From CALEUX01 sp037439945 (lineage in GTDB: Bacteria > Bacteroidota > Bacteroidia > Bacteroidales > Marinilabiliaceae), in the NCBI GenBank assembly GCA_037439945.1, contig JBBIVA010000166.1:1-5535 (forward strand): a stretch of 5,535 nucleotides of DNA. Reading direction: 5' to 3'. This document shows, piece after piece, positions 1 to 5,535 of this stretch. Numbering within the stretch: position 1 is the first letter of the stretch; the number at the start of each line of letters is the position of its first letter. The notes beneath the pieces were generated by a model, which had not been told where the DNA came from, ran no database searches, and saw only the letters and a list, made by a program, of their open reading frames with translations. A program made the translations under genes and the position numbers.

Positions 1-175
1 GACATATAGATAGATAACTAAATTTAAACCCTATGCTTAGTATTGATAAAATTATTACATCGAACTCACGTTAATATTATTGTATGAAATATTTTATAAA
101 CTTCAATCCGGCAAAAAGAAACCTTAAAAAAAGATTATTAAAAAGATTTCCTGGTTGTTAATTTAAGCTAAAAAA
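1..175. other. AT-rich non-coding stretch downstream of def
   Basis: I find no supportable gene here on either strand. The stretch follows the def stop codon. In many Bacteroidota a TPR-protein gene and thrS follow ruvX-def (family knowledge), but nothing coding for either is visible before the window edge. On the plus strand AAAAAGATT-like words recur around 128-149, but no stable GC stem with a T-tract is present, so I do not call a terminator for def. The sequence before position 1 would show whether the usual neighbours follow. Confidence 0.5.
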
Positions 176-730
176 CTATCTGGCAAGCTTAATTCTATAA
201 CTTACATCTACTTTGCCAACAGTTATGGCATTTAACTTTCCTTTAATAAGACGTTTACGCAACGGACTTAAATAGTCAACAAATAGTTTTCCCTCAATAT
301 GGTCGTATTCATGTAAAATTATCCGTGCTGCAAAACCTTCATAGACTTCATCGTATTCCCTGAAGTTTTCATCCATATATTTTATCCTTATTTTTGATGG
401 CCGGGTAACTTCTTCCCTTATACCGGGTAAACTAAGACAACCCTCATTATCAGAAACCGTTGGGCCTTCTGTTTCAACAACTTCAGCATTAATAAACAGT
501 TTCTTAAACCCTTTAAGTTCAGGATGGTCATCAGAAATTTCATTGCCATCAATCACAAACATACGAACAGGCACGCCAACCTGTGGGGCAGCTAATCCTA
601 CACCATCGGCATGGTACATGGTTTCCCACATATCTTCAATAAATTTATTAAGGTTATCATAGTCGGGAGTAATTTCTTCAGCAACTTTTCGCAAAACAGG
701 ATGACCATAAACAACTATTGGTAGTACCAT
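176..730 (-). CDS. def: Peptide deformylase
   Basis: Removes the formyl group from the N-terminal formyl-methionine of nascent proteins at the ribosome, a step needed before methionine aminopeptidase can act; it is a cytosolic Fe2+ or Zn2+ hydrolase. All three family motifs are visible in the 184 residues: GVGLAAPQ at 43-50, EGCLS at 96-100 with metal ligand Cys98, and HEYDH at 140-144 with ligands His140 and His144 and catalytic Glu141. The residue before the HExxH motif is Leu139, where many deformylases have Gln. The C-terminal tail (RKRLIKGKLNAITVGKV, 158-174) resembles that of other Bacteroidota deformylases, and the length is usual for the family. The start is ATG with no Shine-Dalgarno sequence; the leader is almost pure A/T. 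It lies 43 bases after ruvX on the same strand, so co-transcription with ruvX is likely (inference). Confidence 0.97.
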   Translation of the reverse strand: MVLPIVVYGHPVLRKVAEEITPDYDNLNKFIEDMWETMYHADGVGLAAPQVGVPVRMFVIDGNEISDDHPELKGFKKLFINAEVVETEGPTVSDNEGCLSLPGIREEVTRPSKIRIKYMDENFREYDEVYEGFAARIILHEYDHIEGKLFVDYLSPLRKRLIKGKLNAITVGKVDVSYRIKLAR

Positions 731-773
731 TATAATTAATAATTAAATAAAATAACTTAAAAAATAAACTATT

Positions 774-1190
774 CTATAATCCTTTGCTTTCCAGAAAGGA
801 TTGTAAAATAATTGTTGCACTGATTTTATCAACCAATTCCTTATCACGACGGGCCATTTTTTTTATGCCAGCATCAATCATGGTTTGAAATGCCAGTTGA
901 CTTGTAAATCTTTCGTCGACCCAATTAACAGGTATATGTGGAAATTTGTTTTGAAGCCTGCGTGCAAAGGGCTTTATATAAACCATTGATTCTGAATCTG
1001 CCCCGTTTGACTGGCGGGCATAACCAACCACAAATCTATCAACAGGTTCCTTAACAATATATTCACCCAAAAAAGGTAAAACCTGGGAAATTGGCAAAGT
1101 GGCAAGACCATTGGCAATTAGGCAAAGTGGATCTGTTACAGCTATACCTACTCTTTTGCGCCCTACATCAAAAGCAATAATTCTTCCCAC
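774..1190 (-). CDS. ruvX: RuvX/YqgF family RNase H-fold nuclease (putative pre-16S rRNA nuclease / Holliday junction resolvase)
   Basis: A 138-residue YqgF protein, the usual family length. The family has an RNase H fold; its role is described either as 5' maturation of 16S rRNA or as a RuvC-like resolvase, and the sequence cannot decide between them. Visible motifs are AFDVGRKRVGIAVTD (6-20) with catalytic Asp8, VVGYARQSNG (54-63), the position of the family VGLPLNMDG motif, DERFTS (92-97), and VDKISATIILQSFL (120-133) with Asp121. Asp8, the Asp92-Glu93 pair and Asp121 fit the expected acidic site. The start codon is GTG: there is no in-frame ATG upstream before a TAA eight codons back, and the next internal starts would remove Asp8. 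No Shine-Dalgarno sequence is present. def follows after 43 bases, a gene pair typical of Bacteroidota. Confidence 0.93.
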   Translation of the reverse strand: MGRIIAFDVGRKRVGIAVTDPLCLIANGLATLPISQVLPFLGEYIVKEPVDRFVVGYARQSNGADSESMVYIKPFARRLQNKFPHIPVNWVDERFTSQLAFQTMIDAGIKKMARRDKELVDKISATIILQSFLESKGL

Positions 1191-1209
1191 GTTGAATAAT
1201 TTAAGGCTG

Positions 1210-1241
1210 CAAAATTAAATAAATTATCGGTAACCCTGAAA
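1210..1241 (-). promoter_or_regulatory. Candidate Bacteroidota-type promoter for ruvX-def
   Basis: On the minus strand TAATTTTG (plus 1217-1210) matches the Bacteroidota -7 consensus TAnnTTTG exactly. Twenty bases upstream lies TTTC (plus 1241-1238), one base from the -33 consensus TTTG. The implied start point near 1203-1205 would leave a leader of about 13 bases before the GTG of ruvX, which is short but possible. The exact -7 match is seen directly; function is inferred, and such words arise by chance in AT-rich DNA. Confidence 0.35.
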
Positions 1242-1403
1242 AGGTGAACCAACACTTTGATTTTTATCCAAAAATCCTAAATAGTTGATATTTTTAAATT
1301 TTAGGCTTAAAACCCTTTAATAGAAAGTAGTAAATTGGGGTATCATAAATAACATTGCAGGGCGGTCAGTTTATTAATATAATGATTGCTAACCTTTTAT
1401 TAT

Positions 1404-2057
1404 TTATTTGGAAAATTTTAACTGGCTAATTGTTGCTATTGGATTCTGTGATTTAAAAATAAAACTGCCCGAAACCAAAACATCAACACCAGCATTAACC
1501 AAAGTCGCTGCGTTTGAAGTATCAACCCCACCATCAACTTCAATCAGAGCTTTGCTGTTTTTCTTAATTATCAATTCCTTAAGTTTCCTGATTTTATCAA
1601 TTGTATTTGTAATAAATGATTGCCCTCCAAAACCAGGATTTACTGACATAAGCAAAACCAAATCAACCATTGAAACAATCTCTTCAAGAACATGTACCGG
1701 GGTATGAGGATTAAGTGTAACCCCTGCCTTCATACCTGATTTTTGTATGGCTTCAATAGTCCTGTGCAAATGTGTACTTGCTTCATAATGAACATTCAAC
1801 CAATCAGCTCCTGCATTTTTAAATGCTTCAATATAACTTTCAGGGTTTACTATCATTAAATGAACATCAAGTGGCTTTTTTGCATGCTTCTTAACTGCTT
1901 CTACAACAGGTAAACCAAATGAAATATTTGGCACAAACACTCCATCCATAATATCAAGATGAAACCAATCAGCATCGCTTTTATTGATCATTTCAATGTC
2001 ATCCTGTAAGTTGGCAAAATCGGCAGCCAAAATTGACGGAGCAATTAAATGTTGCAT
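1404..2057 (-). CDS. rpe: Ribulose-phosphate 3-epimerase
   Basis: Interconverts ribulose 5-phosphate and xylulose 5-phosphate in the non-oxidative pentose phosphate pathway; a cytosolic metal-dependent TIM barrel. In the 217-residue protein I see IAPSILAADF (5-14), HLDIMDGVFVPNISFG (33-48), DVHLMIVNPE (64-73), NVHYEA (88-93), VNPGFGGQSF (139-148) and EVDGGV (173-178). Expected metal ligands are His33, Asp35, His66 and Asp175; Asp35 and Asp175 are the acid/base pair, and the 141-146 and 175-177 glycine loops bind phosphate. I chose the ATG at 2057: the frame can extend three codons to a TTG at 2066, but homologues begin close to the APSILAADF strand. It lies 72 bases after rpoD on the same strand, an arrangement shared with other Bacteroidota, so it probably belongs to the rpoD unit. 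The 213 bases after it lack a convincing terminator. Confidence 0.95.
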   Translation of the reverse strand: MQHLIAPSILAADFANLQDDIEMINKSDADWFHLDIMDGVFVPNISFGLPVVEAVKKHAKKPLDVHLMIVNPESYIEAFKNAGADWLNVHYEASTHLHRTIEAIQKSGMKAGVTLNPHTPVHVLEEIVSMVDLVLLMSVNPGFGGQSFITNTIDKIRKLKELIIKKNSKALIEVDGGVDTSNAATLVNAGVDVLVSGSFIFKSQNPIATISQLKFSK

Positions 2058-2129
2058 AAAAATCAATCAAGAATTTATTTGAAAAAAGTTATATATAATC
2101 AAAGCCATACCGAAAGGTTATCAATAACA

Positions 2130-2996
2130 TCAGTCGCCAAGATATGATTTTAAAATTTTACTTCTATAGGTATGTTTCAATCTTTTAATAGCTTTCTCCT
2201 TTATTTGTCTGACTCTCTCCCTTGTAAGATTAAATAATTTCCCAATTTCTTCCAGTGAATATGGAGGCTCACCGTTTAATCCGTAATAAAGCCTTACAAT
2301 ATCAGCTTCCCTTGCAGAAAGCGTTGATAGTGAGCGCTCTATTTCTTTCCTTAATGAATCATCGAGCAAAGGGGTGTCGGGGCTTGACGCCTCAGTGGAA
2401 AGTAAAACATCATATAAAGTGTTATCCTCGTCCGATTTTAATGGTGCATCCATTGAAACATGTTTCGATGAAATTTTCAGGGCCTCTTTAACATCTTTTG
2501 GCGCCATATCAAGCACATCGGCAATTTCGTTTGAAGTAGGCTCCCTCTGGAATTCCTGCTCAAGTTTTGAGAATGTATTGTTTACTTTATTTATACTGCC
2601 TATTTTATTTAATGGCAGCCTCACAATTCTTGCCTGTTCAGCCAATGACTGAAGTATTGATTGTCTTATCCACCAAACTGCATAAGAAATAAATTTAAAT
2701 CCACGTGTTTCATCGAACCGTTGTGCAGCTTTAATCAACCCAAGGTTTCCTTCATTAATTAAATCGGGAAGACTTAGCCCCTGGTTTTGATATTGCTTAG
2801 CAACGGAAACCACAAAACGCAGATTAGAGTTTATCAACCGTTCAAGGGCAGATTCATCACCCTGCCTTATTCTTCTGGCCAGGGAAACTTCATCCTCAGC
2901 GCTGATCAATTGAACCCTTCCGATTTCATGCAGATATTTATCTAATGAAGGTGCCTCTCTGTTGGTAACCTGTTTGGTTATCTTAAGTTGTCTCAT
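2130..2996 (-). CDS. rpoD: Primary RNA polymerase sigma factor (sigma-70 family, Bacteroidota type)
   Basis: Directs RNA polymerase to housekeeping promoters. The 288-residue protein has region 1.2 (about 15-48, SLDKYLHEIG), region 2 (about 50-125), including DLINEGNLGLIKA (78-90) for core binding and RFDETRGFKFISYAVWWIRQ (93-112) with the aromatic melting residues, region 3 (about 130-205), and region 4 ending in the helix-turn-helix SLEEIGKLFNLTRERVRQIK (247-266). It has no acidic region 1.1 and is less than half the length of E. coli RpoD, as is known for Bacteroidota primary sigma factors, which read TTTG / TAnnTTTG promoters. The start is ATG at 2996, giving MRQLKITK, the usual N-terminus in this phylum; the frame extends 27 codons to a TTG at 3077, but that part looks non-coding. 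rpe follows in the same unit. I could not place its promoter in the long upstream interval. Confidence 0.96.
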   Translation of the reverse strand: MRQLKITKQVTNREAPSLDKYLHEIGRVQLISAEDEVSLARRIRQGDESALERLINSNLRFVVSVAKQYQNQGLSLPDLINEGNLGLIKAAQRFDETRGFKFISYAVWWIRQSILQSLAEQARIVRLPLNKIGSINKVNNTFSKLEQEFQREPTSNEIADVLDMAPKDVKEALKISSKHVSMDAPLKSDEDNTLYDVLLSTEASSPDTPLLDDSLRKEIERSLSTLSAREADIVRLYYGLNGEPPYSLEEIGKLFNLTRERVRQIKEKAIKRLKHTYRSKILKSYLGD

Positions 2997-3169
2997 ATTG
3001 CTGGTAATGGTCTGAGTTAGGTTTTTAGGTTTTGTAATATTAACAAAAAAACGGCGGACATGGTTAAAAATTGCCAACTTTTTCCTATTAAAAAAACATA
3101 AACAGTTAAGTTTTTAAAAATCAGGGATAAATTTTTTTATAAAAATTTTGCTGATAAAGAATGTAATGT

Positions 3170-3286
3170 TTAAGTTTGCACTGATGTTCGTTCGGGTTTC
3201 TTCACCATATTACAGCCGTTTTGGATTGTTCCTTTTTGCTTGTGGCAATTCCCTGTTGCAACACTTCGATTTACCAAACAAAGCAA
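3170..3286 (-). other. GC-enriched island with a 38-codon open frame; possible dispersed repeat, small RNA or micro-ORF
   Basis: On the minus strand a frame opens at TTG (3286), right after an in-frame TAA, and closes at TAA (3172-3170). It contains GNCHKQKGTIQNGCN (residues 12-26) and KKPERTSVQT (29-38). The only in-frame ATG (3208) would give a 12-residue peptide. The surrounding bases are about twice as GC-rich as the flanks. The short peptide feels familiar to me from tiny hypothetical ORFs annotated in Bacteroidota genomes, but that is unverified memory. If the similarity is real, the likelier explanation is a dispersed non-coding repeat whose frames are occasionally annotated, because there is no good start codon, no ribosome binding site and no recognisable domain. 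The alternatives are a small RNA or the 5' leader of rpoD. Confidence 0.3.
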
Positions 3287-3533
3287 TTAAAATTGGGTTC
3301 GCCATTTACGAAAAATATTACTGAATCGAATAGATAATCTACCTTAACCTGGTTACTGAATATTTTGGCCCCTTTAAAATTTGTTTTATTAAAATCCCTG
3401 ATTAAACTGTATGACATGACGTTTTAATTTGTTTTGAAACTTTTGTACTATTTACAACCAATTATTAAATAACCGCAATCCTGAGTTTTTCAAATAAATC
3501 AAAATAAAAATTACTATTGTGATGGATTATAAT

Positions 3534-3662
3534 TGATAATTCCCAAAATTCTGATTTTATATTTTGTTACAAATTACTAAACCTTGTATCTGATAATTCC
3601 CTTGCTTTTGTTAACTGAGTCTGCTACATATAAACCTCTTATCAAATAAAATTGATTATTCC
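3534..3662 (+). repeat. Three spaced direct copies of a TGATAATTCC-like decamer in the rho leader
   Basis: TGATAATTCCC occurs exactly at 3534-3544 and again at 3591-3601, and the one-mismatch form TGATTATTCC lies at 3653-3662. The starts are 57 and 62 bases apart. The first two copies also share ATTACTA upstream and TTTTGTTA downstream at different distances. The leader around them (3541-3682) has 23 C against 11 G by my count. The copies could be binding sites for Rho or another regulator, or decayed tandem repeats of about 60 bases. In DNA this AT-rich, chance cannot be excluded. Confidence 0.35.
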
Positions 3663-3682
3663 ATTAAGTTTTTTTTAATATT

Positions 3683-5464
3683 ATGTATGATATTTTAGAG
3701 TTAAATAAAAAACTCCTGATTGATTTGCGCAACATAGCAAAGGAGTTGGACATTAAAAAGTTTGAATCCATTAAAAAGCAGGATTTGATTTATGCAATTT
3801 TAGATGCCCAGGCTATTAAGGCTTCGGAACGTAAAAAGCGGGACGCAGGTGCTCCTGAAAAAGAGCAGGGGGCAAGGATTGGTAAAAGAGGGCGGTCAAC
3901 CAAAGGGGAAAATACAGTTGCCGAAAAACCCACCAAAACCACTATTGAAGCTTCAAAACCTAACGAACCAAAAGTGGCGAAAACTGAAGAGCAAATTCCA
4001 ACTGAAAAACCTGCACCACCGGTCAATGAACCTGCAAAAGAAGCTCCAAATGATAAGCCAACAAGGGAGCACTTAAATCAGAGACAGTCCCAACATATTC
4101 AAATAAGTGAAAAAACTGGTGATGAAGGGATTTCTGTGACAACGCAGGACACTACAGAACACAACAGGCCTGTAAACCGTAAATTTGAAGAAAACAGAAA
4201 ATGGAACCGCAACGAACCAGGTGATCGAAACGAAAGGTACGGTAAACAAGATGGCCATGGCTCCAAAAGATTTAATGATCGTCAGCAAAGAGGGGATAAA
4301 CACCTTGACCGAAACGAAAGAAAAGAAGATAAAGCATTTGAATTTGAAGGAATAATTAATGCCTCAGGTGTTTTGGAAATTATGCCAGATGGTTATGGAT
4401 TTCTAAGATCTTCTGATTATAACTATCTCAACTCCCCTGATGATATTTATGTATCCCAATCACAAATAAAACTTTTTGGTCTAAAAACAGGTGATTTTGT
4501 TTTAGGGACTATTCGCCCGCCAAAGGAAGGTGAAAAGTATTTTCCACTTATAAAAGTTGAGTCAATTAACGGCCGTACCCCTGATTTTGTACGTGACAGG
4601 GTTCCTTTTGACCACCTAACGCCAATTTTTCCTGATGAAAAATTTAATTTAACTGCAGGGCCTAAATCAAATCTTTCAACCCGTGTAGTTGATATGTTTT
4701 CACCAATAGGTAAGGGACAAAGGGGTTTAATTGTAGCGCAGCCAAAAACAGGAAAAACCGTATTGTTAAAAGATATTGCCAACGCTATAGCATATAACCA
4801 CCCCGAAGTATATATGATGATTCTGCTTATAGATGAGCGCCCTGAAGAAGTAACTGATATGGCACGGAGTGTTAATGCAGAAGTAATATCATCAACTTTT
4901 GACGAACCGGCCGAGCGGCATGTAAAGGTTGCCAATATAGTACTCGAAAAGGCGAAAAGAATGGTTGAATGCGGCCATGATGTTGTTATACTGCTTGACT
5001 CAATTACCAGGTTGGCAAGGGCATACAATACTGTATCACCAGCGTCGGGTAAAGTTTTATCGGGGGGTGTTGATGCCAATGCTTTACATAAACCAAAACG
5101 TTTCTTTGGTGCAGCCAGGAACATTGAAGGTGGAGGTTCGCTGACAATTCTATCTACAGCATTAACCGATACAGGTTCCAAGATGGATGATGTAATTTTT
5201 GAAGAATTCAAGGGAACTGGTAATATGGAACTTCAACTTGACCGTCGTTTGGCCAATAAGAGAGTATTTCCTGCTGTTGATATTAATGCATCAAGTACAC
5301 GCCGGGAAGACCTGTTGCTAGACAAAGAGTTCATGAACAGGATTTGGATTTTAAGGAACTATCTTTCAGATATGACCCCTGTAGAAGCTATGGAATTCAT
5401 TAAAGACCGCATGGTTAAGACAACTTCAAACGAAGAATTCCTAATTTCAATGAATTCACAATAA
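3683..5464 (+). CDS. rho: Transcription termination factor Rho, with long disordered insert
   Basis: Hexameric RNA-dependent ATPase/translocase that ends transcription of untranslated RNA. In 593 residues (E. coli Rho has 419) I see: a Rho_N helical domain (1-43, ending KKQDLIYAIL); a low-complexity, probably disordered insert (about 46-216), Lys/Glu/Pro/Thr-rich first, then Arg/Asn/Asp-rich with DRNER at 181-185 and 209-213; the cold-shock-like RNA-binding domain (219-300; GYGFLRS 237-243, PDDIYVS 252-258); and the RecA-type motor with Walker A AQPKTGKT (352-359), catalytic Glu385 in IDERPEEVTDM, Walker B VVILLDSITRLAR (434-446), the RNA-contacting loop SGKVLSGGVDANALHKPKR (455-473), GTGNMEL (511-517) and the probable arginine finger Arg527 in KRVFPAVDI. 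The motor is intact, so it is a working gene. ATG at 3683 is the first start after an in-frame TAA at 3665; there is no Shine-Dalgarno sequence. The C-rich leader suggests self-regulation (inference). Confidence 0.97.
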   Translation: MYDILELNKKLLIDLRNIAKELDIKKFESIKKQDLIYAILDAQAIKASERKKRDAGAPEKEQGARIGKRGRSTKGENTVAEKPTKTTIEASKPNEPKVAKTEEQIPTEKPAPPVNEPAKEAPNDKPTREHLNQRQSQHIQISEKTGDEGISVTTQDTTEHNRPVNRKFEENRKWNRNEPGDRNERYGKQDGHGSKRFNDRQQRGDKHLDRNERKEDKAFEFEGIINASGVLEIMPDGYGFLRSSDYNYLNSPDDIYVSQSQIKLFGLKTGDFVLGTIRPPKEGEKYFPLIKVESINGRTPDFVRDRVPFDHLTPIFPDEKFNLTAGPKSNLSTRVVDMFSPIGKGQRGLIVAQPKTGKTVLLKDIANAIAYNHPEVYMMILLIDERPEEVTDMARSVNAEVISSTFDEPAERHVKVANIVLEKAKRMVECGHDVVILLDSITRLARAYNTVSPASGKVLSGGVDANALHKPKRFFGAARNIEGGGSLTILSTALTDTGSKMDDVIFEEFKGTGNMELQLDRRLANKRVFPAVDINASSTRREDLLLDKEFMNRIWILRNYLSDMTPVEAMEFIKDRMVKTTSNEEFLISMNSQ

Positions 5465-5480
5465 TTACAGAATTTAATAA

Positions 5481-5535
5481 TTAACCCGGATTAGTCATTA
5501 GAAAGGCAATGAACTAATGACTTAGCCGGGATTAA
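5481..5535 (+). terminator. Long imperfect hairpin after rho: candidate terminator or palindromic repeat element
   Basis: It starts 16 bases after the rho stop codon. The left arm (5481-5501) pairs with the right arm (5514-5535) across a 12-base loop (5502-5513). From the loop outward there are nine perfect pairs (AGTCATTAG with CTAATGACT), a T-T mismatch, one T-A pair, an A-G mismatch, five G-C pairs (CCCGG with CCGGG), a one-base bulge at 5531, and TTAA with TTAA. The inverted repeat is directly visible. No T-run follows before the window ends, so a terminator role is a guess from position. A REP- or MITE-like dispersed element is the alternative. Confidence 0.5.

Larger units (their letters stand above)
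2997..3682. other. Divergent rpoD-rho intergenic region (686 bases)
   Basis: This holds the control regions of both rpoD (leftward) and rho (rightward). I find no tRNA, no conventional protein gene and no exact TAnnTTTG promoter with a well-placed TTTG on either strand. What it does hold: an A/T-only palindrome at 3129-3148 (arms AAATTTTT and AAAAATTT, loop TTAT); a GC-enriched island around 3181-3270 (39 G/C of 90 bases by my count, against 17 of 90 at 3091-3180 and 18 of 90 at 3481-3570); a perfect 10-base palindrome TGTTGCAACA at 3254-3263; an odd palindrome TAACCTGGTTA at 3345-3355; and, next to rho, a C-rich, G-poor leader with three related decamers. A loose rho promoter candidate is TTTTG (3606-3610) with TATAAA (3629-3634), which does not fit the Bacteroidota consensus well. 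Confidence 0.6.

Noticed and set aside
6..17. Short GATA microsatellite near the left edge
   Set aside because: Only about two and a half units; expected by chance in AT-rich DNA.
1262..1306. CCTAAA / TTTAGG inverted repeat with a nearby T-tract on the minus strand, as an rpe terminator
   Set aside because: The stem is only six pairs, four of them A-T, with an 18-base loop; too weak to call a terminator.
1408..1707. 99-codon open frame on the plus strand over rpe
   Set aside because: It is antisense to the catalytic C-terminal half of rpe, whose motifs are unmistakable; the plus-strand translation shows no family features.
2255..2652. Two plus-strand open frames antisense to rpoD
   Set aside because: They overlap sigma regions 3 and 4 on the coding strand and look like shadows of a conserved gene.
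2997..3077. N-terminal extension of rpoD from a TTG codon
   Set aside because: The 27 extra residues do not match the sigma N-terminus known in the phylum, and the start codon is weak; ATG at 2996 gives the usual MRQLKITK.
3129..3148. A/T-only palindrome upstream of rpoD as a terminator or operator
   Set aside because: Runs of A and T form such palindromes readily in this composition, and no gene ends nearby; noted only as possible bent or UP-like DNA.
4447..5211. 254-codon open frame on the minus strand inside rho
   Set aside because: It is exactly antisense to the highly conserved Rho motor region, has no recognisable domain, and is explained by the codon bias of rho leaving few stops on the opposite strand.
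5481..5535. Integron attC-like site
   Set aside because: The hairpin ends lack the RYYYAAC and GTTRRRY core sites, and there is no cassette or integrase context.

Overview
The window looks like ordinary chromosomal core sequence from a member of the Bacteroidota, most likely Bacteroidales or Marinilabiliales. Four things point there: a short primary sigma factor that begins MRQLKITK and has no region 1.1; a Rho factor with a long disordered insert after its first domain; AT-rich leaders without Shine-Dalgarno sequences; and the gene order ruvX-def. The taxonomic assignment is inferred from family knowledge, not from a search.

Layout. Positions 1-175 are AT-rich with no gene seen. Four genes then lie on the minus strand; in their own reading order they are rpoD (2996-2130), rpe (2057-1404), ruvX (1190-774) and def (730-176). 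The short gaps suggest two units, rpoD-rpe (72 bases apart) and ruvX-def (43 bases apart), separated by 213 bases that hold a candidate Bacteroidota-type promoter for ruvX. A 686-base non-coding interval (2997-3682) separates rpoD from the divergent plus-strand gene rho (3683-5464). Just after rho, a long imperfect hairpin runs to the last base of the window.

Function. All five proteins are housekeeping: sigma factor (transcription initiation), Rho (transcription termination), peptide deformylase (N-terminal maturation of new proteins), RuvX/YqgF (RNase H-fold nuclease linked to rRNA processing or Holliday-junction resolution) and ribulose-5-phosphate 3-epimerase (pentose phosphate pathway). 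Initiation and termination factors are transcribed divergently from one shared intergenic region.

I see no mobile element, CRISPR array, tRNA or rRNA, and no evident undescribed multi-gene system. The parts most worth a second look are non-coding or disordered: a compact GC-enriched island inside the rpoD-rho interval with a 38-codon open frame, a C-over-G biased rho leader carrying three related decamers, the disordered insert of Rho, and the terminal hairpin. Three start sites need attention: rpoD and rpe should start at internal ATG codons rather than upstream TTG codons, and ruvX uses GTG.
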